39,333 nt of DNA from an uncultured Prevotellaceae bacterium (lineage in GTDB: Bacteria > Bacteroidota > Bacteroidia > Bacteroidales > Muribaculaceae): positions 1-39,333 of the forward strand of contig CAMZFV010000029.1 of the NCBI GenBank assembly GCA_947306175.1, written 5' to 3'. Shown here in pieces: positions 9,432-17,164 of this stretch. Numbering within the stretch: the first letter of the stretch is position 1; each line of letters opens with the position of its first letter. Both the position numbers and the translations under genes were made by a program. The notes below the pieces were generated by a model, which was given only the letters and a program-made list of their open reading frames with translations, was not told where the DNA came from and ran no database searches.

Positions 9432-9503
9432 AAACTACGAATTACGCTAATTAAACTAATCTATTATGTTGATGGTTCGTAAAATTAGCGTAATTCGTAG
9501 TTT
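9432..9503. repeat. Family A palindrome, second complete copy
   Basis: The 21-bp perfect arms are at 9432-9452 and 9483-9503 (AAACTACGAATTACGC and complement), with a 30-base centre. It stands directly after the second paralogue exactly as the 7917 copy stands after the first, so the gene plus palindrome may have been duplicated as one unit. Confidence 0.85.
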
Positions 9504-9525
9504 AAATGCCTAAACCCAAACAAAA

Positions 9526-11883
9526 ATGAAAAAAGCTTTACTGTGTGCCATAGCCATATTGCTGACGTGCGCCACGGGTATTGCCCGTGACTTGTGGACC
9601 ATCGGCGATAAGGCCTATGAGGTGGACACACTCATCTTCCCGCATCTGGTGGGACCTGGTGTCACCGCCGCCAAATATGACATCCCTGCTTTGCCGCTCA
9701 AGGTAAGCGTTGTCGAAATGGACTTAACCAATCCCTACATTGTGATGGAGACCTGCCTGGGTGGCGAGAAGTCGGTGGCGTGCGAGACACCCGTTAACAT
9801 GGCGACACGCAACACCCGACCGGGTCATGAGGTGGTGGCAGCAGTCAACGGTGACTTCTTCATGACTTCGCCCTCCAACGAAGTGGGTCTGCCCCTGAGC
9901 GGACAAGTGCGCAACGACGAGTTGGTGCTCAGCAGCCATAACCGCGCGTGCTTAGTGCTTGACGAGAATAACCACCCCTTTGTTGACCGTTTGACGTTTA
10001 CGGGACGCGTGACGGGAGGAGAACACTCGTTTGCCCTCAATCTGGTGAACCGCATGCGTTATGCCTACGAAAATATCGCCACCAACCAATCGTTCCTTTT
10101 TACCCGCAGCTATGGTCCCGTGACCTATGACGCGTCCAACTCGGGCAAAATGGTGCTTCTGAGACCTGCCGAGGGTGAATTCTCATGGCGAGCCAACGGC
10201 GTGGAGCATTGCGTCATTGAGGACATCTTTGATGCCCAAGGCTCCAGAACCATCCCCGATGGCAAGGCTATACTGTGGCTCAAGGGCACCTATGCCAATC
10301 AGACCGAATGGATGAACGTGGGCGACGTGCTGGACATCAGTTTCAAACTCACGCTCAATAACGGCCCTCAGGATGTGAACATCCACCAGCTCATCGGCGG
10401 CAGTAACCACATCATCATGCAGAATGGCCAGTTTATGGAGGATTGGGCCGAGCGCCATCCCCGTACGGCCATCGGCTTCAATGCCGACAGCACACGACTC
10501 TATTTTGTCGTTGTCGATGGAAGGCACATGACCTCGGTGGGCGTGACCCTACGGGAATTCAAGGGCATATTCGACGCCCTGGGTGCCGTCACAGCCGTGA
10601 ACCTCGACGGTGGAGGATCATCATGCATCCTGGCCAACGATGAGGTACTGAACCATCCCAGCGACGGACCAGTGCGTGCCGTGGGCAACGGCTGTCTGAT
10701 TGTTTCGGTCGCTCCTCAGGACGACGATATCGGCATCATCAATTTTGAGCCGCGTTGCTATAACTTGTCGATTTCGGCCACCACCTCATTCGACGTGTGG
10801 GGCTACAACCAGTATGGCGTACTGAAAACGCGCAATCTGCAGGGATGCTCATTTACCTGTGACCCCGAGGTGGGCACGTTTGACGATGAGGGCTATTTCC
10901 ACGCCGTTTCCCAACCTGCATCGGGTAACCTGTACGCGACCTACAACGGCATCACCACCACCCAGCCTGTCACCATCATGGAGGCACAGTGGCAACTGGT
11001 GAGCGATAGCGTGGTCATCGACCAGTTTCATCCTTACAGCATCAACATCAACGGCATCAGCGGCTACGGACTAGATAAGGTGGACCCTTCGGTAGTGGCC
11101 TGGGCCTCGTCAGATGAAAGCGTCTGCACCGTGGACGGCATGGGAATCATTACCGCCGTAGCCGATGGACAAACGTTCGTAGGCTCAAGCCACCCTTTAC
11201 TTGCCGACTCGTTACTGGTCAAGGTAGAGAACCCCAAAGCTCGTGTGACCACTGTGGAGAACGCCCCCATCGACCCCACCACATGGGCTGTTACACAAAG
11301 CGGAGGAAAGAACCAGGTGATCACGGCTCTAGATAACGGCATGCAGATTGATTTCACGGGAGCCTCGTCACGCAACCCTTATATCAAGATCACCAAGGCC
11401 GTACAAATGTGGGGCATTCCTGACACCTTGCGACTGCGCTTGAGACCGGGCAACATACAGCTGAAATCTGTGAAAATCCTCGTAGAGACGGCTTTTGACG
11501 AGCGCGTTACCGTTGAATATCCCGTTGAGGGTGCCGAGGAGGAAATCTCCATCAATGTGCCTGTGAGTGACGTGTGCGACAATACCGATTTGGGCAATTT
11601 CCCGTTACTTCTGGTGTACTATTACATCACCTACAACGCCGTCACCACGGGCGAGCAATACAGCCTCCAAATTCCTGGCATGGAACTGGTCTATGCCAGC
11701 ATGCCGCAGAATGAGGCTCTCGCAGGCGACGTAAATGGAGATGGTGAAGTCAACATTGCCGATATCAATGCCGTCATTGACTTGATTCTGTCAGGCAACA
11801 CGACGGCTGCCGCCGATGTGAACGGCGATGGCGAGGTCAACATTGCCGACATCAATGCCGTCATCGACATCATCCTGCAATAG
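9526..11883 (+). CDS. Phosphodiester glycosidase (NAGPA-type) with Ig-like domain and dockerin
   Basis: The product is 785 aa with signal peptide MKKALLCAIAILLTCATGIA. The phosphodiester glycosidase domain (PF09992 type, about residues 80-395) shows AAVNGDFFM, HPRTAIGFNADSTRLYFVVVDGR and the glycine-rich NLDGGGSSC near 365. Family members cleave sugar-1-phosphodiester caps, as in the mammalian mannose-6-phosphate uncovering enzyme and some exopolysaccharide-related bacterial proteins. A bacterial Ig-like segment (VDPSVVAWASSDESVCTVDG) lies near 520-565, then a beta-rich stretch, and a dockerin-like module at 734-785. Two family members nearby also bear dockerins, so it probably acts with them outside the cell. 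The true substrate is not deducible. Confidence 0.85.
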   Translation: MKKALLCAIAILLTCATGIARDLWTIGDKAYEVDTLIFPHLVGPGVTAAKYDIPALPLKVSVVEMDLTNPYIVMETCLGGEKSVACETPVNMATRNTRPGHEVVAAVNGDFFMTSPSNEVGLPLSGQVRNDELVLSSHNRACLVLDENNHPFVDRLTFTGRVTGGEHSFALNLVNRMRYAYENIATNQSFLFTRSYGPVTYDASNSGKMVLLRPAEGEFSWRANGVEHCVIEDIFDAQGSRTIPDGKAILWLKGTYANQTEWMNVGDVLDISFKLTLNNGPQDVNIHQLIGGSNHIIMQNGQFMEDWAERHPRTAIGFNADSTRLYFVVVDGRHMTSVGVTLREFKGIFDALGAVTAVNLDGGGSSCILANDEVLNHPSDGPVRAVGNGCLIVSVAPQDDDIGIINFEPRCYNLSISATTSFDVWGYNQYGVLKTRNLQGCSFTCDPEVGTFDDEGYFHAVSQPASGNLYATYNGITTTQPVTIMEAQWQLVSDSVVIDQFHPYSININGISGYGLDKVDPSVVAWASSDESVCTVDGMGIITAVADGQTFVGSSHPLLADSLLVKVENPKARVTTVENAPIDPTTWAVTQSGGKNQVITALDNGMQIDFTGASSRNPYIKITKAVQMWGIPDTLRLRLRPGNIQLKSVKILVETAFDERVTVEYPVEGAEEEISINVPVSDVCDNTDLGNFPLLLVYYYITYNAVTTGEQYSLQIPGMELVYASMPQNEALAGDVNGDGEVNIADINAVIDLILSGNTTAAADVNGDGEVNIADINAVIDIILQ

Positions 11884-11922
11884 CCACCAACACAATTTAG
11901 CATTGGCCTGTTTATCAGCGAC

Positions 11923-13620
11923 ATGAAAGGCATGAAGACGATGTTTTCGACACATAAGACTCATCACGGTGGCCTCATCATCATGGTCATCGTGATGGTT
12001 GCTTTTTATGTGCTCAACTATCTCTCGGCCGAAAACCATGACGACTTTGTCTATAAATTCATGATTATCGGCGGAGAGGCTGACTTCACCCACCACATCA
12101 GCAGCATCAAGGACATCATCCTGTCTCAAGTGGATCATTACTTTACAGTCAACGGGCGCAGTATCGTGCATTTCTTTGTCCAATTGTTTACGGGACTGCT
12201 GGGCAAACAGGTTTTCAATGTTTTTAATGTGCTCTTTTTTGCGGCGTTTGTCTGGTTGATGAAGCGCAACCTCACGCGCCAGTCAGGCGCCAGTGCCAAT
12301 GGCTTCGCCCTTGCGGTGGTTCTATGCTTGACACTGATGTTGCCTCAATTCAATGACACTTTTCTGTGGATGACGGGCAGCATTAACTATCTATGGAGTT
12401 CGGTTGCCATGTTGGCTTTCCTGCTGCTATATGACAATAAGCGGCATCAAACAGTTGGCAGGAATCTCCTTTGGATGTTACCGTTCTCATTCTTATTGGG
12501 ATGGACACACGAGGGCATATCGTTGCCGTTAGCGATTTCGCTGATATTTTTCAACCTGCTGAATGTCAAAGAGTCGTATCGCCAACAAGGGCTTTGGATG
12601 GCGCTATTCTTCCTGGGTGGAGCCTGCATGACGATGCTCTCTCCCGGTGTCATCACCCGGTCGGGTGTAGGATACGAACTGGCTTTTTCTACCATCGGGC
12701 TGAGAATCAAAACAGGTTTGACTATACTCGGAAAAATCAAACTGATTTATTTAGCCATACTTCTCACCATCGTAGCATGGGCTAAAGACCGCCAGTTGTT
12801 GAAGGAGGTAATTGTGAACAACAACTACCTGATTGGGACAATACTGCTGTCAGGCGGCATCGTCCTCACGTGCGGACTGCCCTCAACACGCACGGCATTC
12901 GGATTTGAATTGTTCTCAATGCTGTTTATACTGCGGCTGTTGGGCTGTTATGTCCAGAAATTCCGCCCTCTCGCGCTAAGGCATTGCACCCTTGCAATGA
13001 CCGTTGGACTGGTGGTATTCTACGCGCTGTTGCTGCGGCACACCATCCTATCATGGCAAGAGACTCAACGTTTGCTTACTCAAATCACCCAGACACATGG
13101 CGGTATCATCGGCACCAATGAACATCATGCAGGCATCTTTTCATCCCACATCTGCACGATGCTCGAGCCCGATGCTGCGCCCAGATCCTCATATTATAAA
13201 TACACCACCTGGCCCGTCAGCATCGCTGCCACCTATCATTGTGACTCGTTAGTGTTTCTTCCCCAAATTTTCCTTGACGACCTCAAGGCCCACAGCGAGA
13301 AATATGAGCACATCAACCTCAAAACACCATTGGAATTCTTCGTCCAGCGCCTCGATGATGGTGAACGAATCAGTGAAGTGCGTTACCTGTTGTCACCCGC
13401 TGACTTCTCTACCTTCCCATTCTTCTTCCGGCCCATCGCCAGAAGGATGAATTACTATAACACCACATCGGCTATTTCCAACTCGTGGGCCATCGTCACC
13501 CTCTACGGCAAGCGCTACCTCATCATCAAACGCGACCACGACTACGACGACCGCCTCCGCGACATCCAAATCACCTACAAAACTAAAGACCAAGAATCAA
13601 TAAAAGAAAGTACAATATGA
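11923..13620 (+). CDS. DUF6056-type polytopic membrane protein (GT-C glycosyltransferase-like)
   Basis: The product is 565 aa with about 9-11 hydrophobic helices. The first (residues ~17-33) precedes an extracytoplasmic loop containing ENHDDFVYKF and NGRSIVHFFVQLF, followed by FLWMTGSINYLWSS; these resemble the DUF6056/glucosyltransferase-like membrane family of Bacteroidetes and other bacteria, which carry an acidic first-loop motif as in GT-C enzymes. The DD in the first loop would be the candidate catalytic pair (inference). The C-terminal ~150 residues are a soluble domain. It overlaps cutC by 4 bp (ATGA), giving translational coupling. Base composition is more AT-rich than the genes on either side. 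Confidence 0.7.
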   Translation: MKGMKTMFSTHKTHHGGLIIMVIVMVAFYVLNYLSAENHDDFVYKFMIIGGEADFTHHISSIKDIILSQVDHYFTVNGRSIVHFFVQLFTGLLGKQVFNVFNVLFFAAFVWLMKRNLTRQSGASANGFALAVVLCLTLMLPQFNDTFLWMTGSINYLWSSVAMLAFLLLYDNKRHQTVGRNLLWMLPFSFLLGWTHEGISLPLAISLIFFNLLNVKESYRQQGLWMALFFLGGACMTMLSPGVITRSGVGYELAFSTIGLRIKTGLTILGKIKLIYLAILLTIVAWAKDRQLLKEVIVNNNYLIGTILLSGGIVLTCGLPSTRTAFGFELFSMLFILRLLGCYVQKFRPLALRHCTLAMTVGLVVFYALLLRHTILSWQETQRLLTQITQTHGGIIGTNEHHAGIFSSHICTMLEPDAAPRSSYYKYTTWPVSIAATYHCDSLVFLPQIFLDDLKAHSEKYEHINLKTPLEFFVQRLDDGERISEVRYLLSPADFSTFPFFFRPIARRMNYYNTTSAISNSWAIVTLYGKRYLIIKRDHDYDDRLRDIQITYKTKDQESIKESTI

Positions 13621-14369
13621 GACGTGAGGATTTTATGGTAGAAGTGTGTGCCAATGGGGTGGAATCCTGCATTGCGGCACAGGAAGGAGGAGCCGACCGT
13701 GTGGAGCTGTGCGCTGGCATCCCTGAGGGTGGCACAACGCCCAGTTATGGCGAAATCAAAGTAGCACGGCGCGTGTTGACGACGACGCGACTGCACGTGA
13801 TTATCCGTCCCCGTGGTGGGGATTTCCTCTATACCGATCTGGAGGTGGAACGTATGGCTGCTGACATTGCCGCGTGCCGCGAATTGGGGGTAGATGGTGT
13901 GGTTTTCGGTTGCCTGAATGCTGACGGCACTATTGATGTAGAGAAAAACCGTTATTTAATGGAATGCAGCAAGGGGATGAGTGTGACCTGCCACCGCGCC
14001 TTTGACCGTGCTGCCAATCCCGAACAGGCATTGGAAACCATCATCGACCTCGGCTTTGACCGCATTTTGACTTCGGGCCAGCAACCCAAAGCCATCCAGG
14101 GCGCTGAGCTATTGGCCAAACTCAACCGTCAAGCCGCAGGGCGTATCATCCTCATGGCAGGTAGCGGCGTAACTGAGCAGAACATCCGTGAATTGCAAGC
14201 AAAAACTGGACTGCATGAATTCCACTTCTCGGGCCGCGAACCACAACCCAGCGCCATGCAGTACATTAACCCGAACCTCTACATGGGCCGCCCTGGCGCC
14301 AATGAAGCCGCTCTCGACTACACCACCGCACGCCGCGTCACAGCCACCATCGCCCAACTCCTCGACTGA
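13617..14369 (+). CDS. cutC: CutC family protein
   Basis: The product is 250 aa, normal for the family. It starts at the ATG in the ATGA overlap with the DUF6056 gene. Diagnostic blocks: MVEVCANGVESCIAAQEGGADRVELC near the N-terminus, IIRPRGGDFLYTDLE, GVDGVVFGCLNADGTID, CHRAFDRA, DRILTSGQQ and MAGSGVTEQNI. The fold is a TIM barrel; CutC was named for copper homeostasis in E. coli but its biochemical role is disputed. It is cytoplasmic (no signal peptide). The coupling to a membrane glycosyltransferase-like gene has no obvious functional explanation. It ends 3 bp from the convergent GH53 gene. Confidence 0.93.
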   Translation: MRREDFMVEVCANGVESCIAAQEGGADRVELCAGIPEGGTTPSYGEIKVARRVLTTTRLHVIIRPRGGDFLYTDLEVERMAADIAACRELGVDGVVFGCLNADGTIDVEKNRYLMECSKGMSVTCHRAFDRAANPEQALETIIDLGFDRILTSGQQPKAIQGAELLAKLNRQAAGRIILMAGSGVTEQNIRELQAKTGLHEFHFSGREPQPSAMQYINPNLYMGRPGANEAALDYTTARRVTATIAQLLD

Positions 14370-14372
14370 TCT

Positions 14373-15470
14373 TTATCGCTTGAAGTGGGTCATTTCGTAG
14401 AGGGCGGGTAAGGCTTGGCCGTTGGCGTTGTTGAACAGGCCGCGGTGCAAACCCCATCCATGACCCTCGAAACGGGTGCCGTAGAGGTTTTCCTCAGGGT
14501 ACCACCAGAAGAGGCCCGTCACGTTATCGTGGCGGTTCAATTCCTTGACCAACTGGGCGGTAAATTCGCGTTGACCTTCTATTGTTCCAGGCAGGCAGTG
14601 GGTGAAATCCTCTTCTCCACGGTTCACGCCGTCATGCAGGTAGTAATAAGCCGCCTCGACAATCATCACGGGTTTGTCGGGAAAACGCACTGCCAGCGAG
14701 TCGAGCGTAGCACCAAGGTTGGGTATCGTGCCGTGCCACATGGGATAGTAACTCAAGCCGATGATGTCATAGTCCAAGTCCGCCTGCTGCAAGCGGTCAT
14801 AGTAGTTGCGTGTCATTTCCCACAAGCCGGCTTTCTCGGTGTGGATGATGATGCCAGCCCCTGGGCACACCTCACGACATGCCTTGCAACCCGCCTTGAG
14901 CAAACGGGTAAACACGTCCCAGTTGTCAGCACTCATCGGATCCACCCGCCCCACGGGCCAGTCCATGCCGAAGGTGATCTCGTTGCCCACCTGAATCGTC
15001 AACGGCTCCACACCAGCTACCTTCAACGCCTTTAGGCAATGGCGGGTGTAGCTATAGATACTGTCGGCCAGCACCTTGGCATCAAGGTTCTCCCATCGCT
15101 TGGGCGTGAATTGCTTAGCAGGATCGGCCCACGTGTCGCTGTAATGGAAATCAAGCATCACTTCAAAGCCCCGCGCCCTGATAGTCTTGCACAGGTCGAT
15201 GACATAATCCAGATCCTGGCATACACCTTGGTCATGATGGCTGCCTGGAGCGTTTTTTGGATCGACAAACAGACGCACGCGCATCATGTTCCAACCCTGC
15301 TGCTTGAACAAGTCGTAAGGGTCAACGGTGACACCACACGAGTCCTTATAAATCACTCCCTGACGGGCATTGGCCGTCATCATTGAGATATCCCCACCCA
15401 GCCACGATTGTGCCAGCGAAGGCAGAACCATCGCCAGCATCAGCACCATTAATACTACACGTTTCATCAT
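14373..15470 (-). CDS. Arabinogalactan endo-beta-1,4-galactanase (GH53)
   Basis: The product is 365 aa with signal peptide MMKRVVLMVLMLAMVLPSLAQ. The GH53 barrel starts at WLGGDISMM and contains GWNMMRVRLFVDP, DFHYSDTWADPAKQ, the acid/base motif VGNEI (Glu164) and the nucleophile strand MIVEAAYYY (Glu272), plus GLFWWYPEENL near the end. The enzyme cleaves beta-1,4-galactan side chains of pectin outside the cytoplasm. It is a single gene convergent with cutC and upstream of the tRNA-Pro gene. No dockerin is present, unlike the secreted enzymes across the junction. An ATG one codon later (15467) is also possible. Confidence 0.92.
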   Translation of the reverse strand: MMKRVVLMVLMLAMVLPSLAQSWLGGDISMMTANARQGVIYKDSCGVTVDPYDLFKQQGWNMMRVRLFVDPKNAPGSHHDQGVCQDLDYVIDLCKTIRARGFEVMLDFHYSDTWADPAKQFTPKRWENLDAKVLADSIYSYTRHCLKALKVAGVEPLTIQVGNEITFGMDWPVGRVDPMSADNWDVFTRLLKAGCKACREVCPGAGIIIHTEKAGLWEMTRNYYDRLQQADLDYDIIGLSYYPMWHGTIPNLGATLDSLAVRFPDKPVMIVEAAYYYLHDGVNRGEEDFTHCLPGTIEGQREFTAQLVKELNRHDNVTGLFWWYPEENLYGTRFEGHGWGLHRGLFNNANGQALPALYEMTHFKR

Positions 15471-15534
15471 ATCTACTTGAATTCCCGTGACACGAGAACC
15501 GTCCCGCTATCACGATTTGTTAATTCATGAAATT

Positions 15535-15573
15535 AAAAAAGTGCCGACAATCAAATGATCATCAGCACTTTTT
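15535..15573 (-). terminator. Rho-independent terminator of tRNA-Pro
   Basis: On the minus strand AAAAAGTGCTGA pairs with TCGGCAC followed by a T6 run (positions 15568-15535). It lies 7 bp beyond the tRNA 3' end. Confidence 0.75.
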
Positions 15574-15579
15574 GCGATG

Positions 15580-15654
15580 TCGGGGTGACTAGATTCGAAC
15601 TAGCGACCCCACGCCCCCCAGACGCGTACTCTAACCGGACTGAGCTACACCCCG
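15580..15654 (-). tRNA. tRNA-Pro (anticodon GGG)
   Basis: On the minus strand the acceptor CGGGGTG pairs perfectly with CACCCCG, discriminator A, no encoded CCA. D arm AGCTCAG...; anticodon arm CGCGT-CTGGGGG-GCGTG, with T33 and anticodon GGG (plus-strand ccc at 15617-15619), G37; T arm GCTAG-TTCGAAT-CTAGT. Length 75 nt. It has its own promoter upstream and a hairpin terminator downstream. Confidence 0.93.
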
Positions 15655-15693
15655 ATCGCACTTACCGAAACGCATTTGTTTCGTAAAGCGGTG

Positions 15694-15725
15694 CAAAGGT
15701 AATGCTGATTTAGGAACTGACCAAA
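15694..15725 (-). promoter_or_regulatory. Promoter of tRNA-Pro
   Basis: On the minus strand TTTG (15725-15722), 20 bases, TACCTTTG (15701-15694); this fits TTTG-N20-TAnnTTTG and sits about 40 bp upstream of the mature tRNA 5' end. Confidence 0.75.
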
Positions 15726-15793
15726 TTTTTACACGACTTTTTTCATCACAAAATTCAGAACCAATCCATATATCACTGATAATCAACAAAATA

Positions 15794-15821
15794 GTAGAGA
15801 CGCAAAATTTTGCGTCTCTAC
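15794..15821. repeat. 28-bp perfect palindrome after aldolase gene (GTAGAGACGCAAAA arm)
   Basis: GTAGAGACGCAAAA is followed at once by its exact reverse complement, with no loop spacer. It lies 35 bp past the stop codon of the aldolase gene and is followed on that strand by TATTTTG, so it may act as a 3' hairpin. Palindromes of the TAGAGACGC type are known as dispersed repeats in several bacterial groups. Confidence 0.85.
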
Positions 15822-15855
15822 ATGGTTCCAATTCAGGGAATAGGAATTGATGCGA

Positions 15856-16857
15856 TTACTCGGCCTTGCCGTCGCTACCCAGCACCTCGATGATTTTGTG
15901 CTTGTACAGGCGTACCATCTCGTCACGGGCGGGACCGCAGTACTTGCGGGGGTCAAACTCGCCGGGCTTCTCAACAAAGACCTTGCGAACGGCTGCTGTG
16001 AAGGCCAGACGGCTGTCGCTGTCGATGTTGATCTTACAAACAGCGCTCTTGGCGGCCTTGCGCAGCTGCTCCTCGGGGATACCTACGGCATCGGGCAGGT
16101 TGCCGCCGTGGCTGTTGATGATGTCCACATACTCCTGGGGAACGCTCGATGAGCCGTGCAGCACGATGGGGAAGCCGGGGAGCTTCTTCTCGATCTCCTC
16201 AAGCACGTCAAATGCCAGGGGAGGAGGCACGAGCTTGCCGGTCTGCGGGTCACGGGTGCACTGCTCGGGTTTGAACTTGTATGCGCCATGGCTGGTACCG
16301 ATACTGATGGCCAGCGAGTCACAGCCGGAACGGGTGGCGAAGTCAATCACCTCCTCGGGCTTGGTGTAGTGCGATTCCTCGGCAACAACGTCGTCCTCAA
16401 CGCCAGCAAGCACACCCAGCTCGGCCTCAACGGTCACGTCAAACTGGTGGGCATATTCCACAACCTTCTTAGTCAGGGCGATGTTCTCCTCGTAGGGAAG
16501 TGACGAGCCGTCGATCATGACTGACGAGAAACCGAAATCCACACAGGACTTGCACAGTTCAAAGGTGTCACCATGGTCAAGATGGAGGCAAATCTGGGGA
16601 TGCTCCCAACCCAACTCCTTGGCATACTCTACAGCGCCCTCGGCCATGTAACGCAACAGCGTCTGGTTGGCATACTTGCGGGCGCCACTCGATACCTGCA
16701 GGATAACAGGCGACTTCGTCTCGGCGCAAGCCTTGATAATAGCCTGTAACTGCTCCATGTTGTTGAAGTTGAATGCAGGAATGGCGTAGCCGCCATCGAC
16801 TGCCTTAGCAAACATCTCGCGAGTATTCACGAGACCTAAATCCTTGTAGTTAACCAT
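15856..16857 (-). CDS. fba: Class II fructose-1,6-bisphosphate aldolase
   Basis: The product is 333 aa and cytoplasmic. It reversibly cleaves fructose 1,6-bisphosphate into DHAP and glyceraldehyde 3-phosphate using Zn2+. Visible signatures: AIPAFNFNNMEQLQAI (phosphate and substrate region), HLDHGD with catalytic Asp94 and zinc ligand His95, VEAELGVLAGVEDD, ISIGTSHGAYKF and VLHGSSSVPQEY. The start MVNYKDLGLVNTREMF is typical of Bacteroidales class II enzymes. It is monocistronic, with a strong consensus promoter about 50 bp upstream and a palindrome just after the stop codon. Confidence 0.96.
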   Translation of the reverse strand: MVNYKDLGLVNTREMFAKAVDGGYAIPAFNFNNMEQLQAIIKACAETKSPVILQVSSGARKYANQTLLRYMAEGAVEYAKELGWEHPQICLHLDHGDTFELCKSCVDFGFSSVMIDGSSLPYEENIALTKKVVEYAHQFDVTVEAELGVLAGVEDDVVAEESHYTKPEEVIDFATRSGCDSLAISIGTSHGAYKFKPEQCTRDPQTGKLVPPPLAFDVLEEIEKKLPGFPIVLHGSSSVPQEYVDIINSHGGNLPDAVGIPEEQLRKAAKSAVCKINIDSDSRLAFTAAVRKVFVEKPGEFDPRKYCGPARDEMVRLYKHKIIEVLGSDGKAE

Positions 16858-16904
16858 AATTGTTTTTGAATAATATTGGAAAAAACATTTATCTTTCTAT
16901 GCCG

Positions 16905-16935
16905 CAAAGATAATTGATTTTTGTCGTCGGACAAA
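16905..16935 (-). promoter_or_regulatory. Promoter of fba
   Basis: On the minus strand TTTG (16935-16932), 19 bases, TATCTTTG (16912-16905). It is a near-perfect Bacteroidetes promoter located about 50 bp before the aldolase ATG, divergent from the promoter at 17047. Confidence 0.78.
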
Positions 16936-17046
16936 GCGCTGAGGGATTATTTTTTTATCACCCTGCTCCCTTCGGCAGCAACTGAAGGATCGTCGCCTTA
17001 CAAAATCCTGTAAAATACGTCTCTTGCACAAGAAAAAGCATGATTA

Positions 17047-17078
17047 TTTGATACTATGTTGATTTTTTGTTATTTTTG
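17047..17078 (+). promoter_or_regulatory. Promoter of the 17165 dockerin gene
   Basis: TTTG at 17047-17050, 20 bases, TATTTTTG at 17071-17078. Leader of ~80 nt. The rest of the 307-bp divergent intergenic region (16858-17164) shows no gene or clear repeat. Confidence 0.7.
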
Positions 17079-17164
17079 CCACATTAATTCAACTCTCTCT
17101 ATGGACGAAAAAAATCATGTGTTTATAACTGTTTTATATTAACCAATTCAATTCTGAGTTTTTT

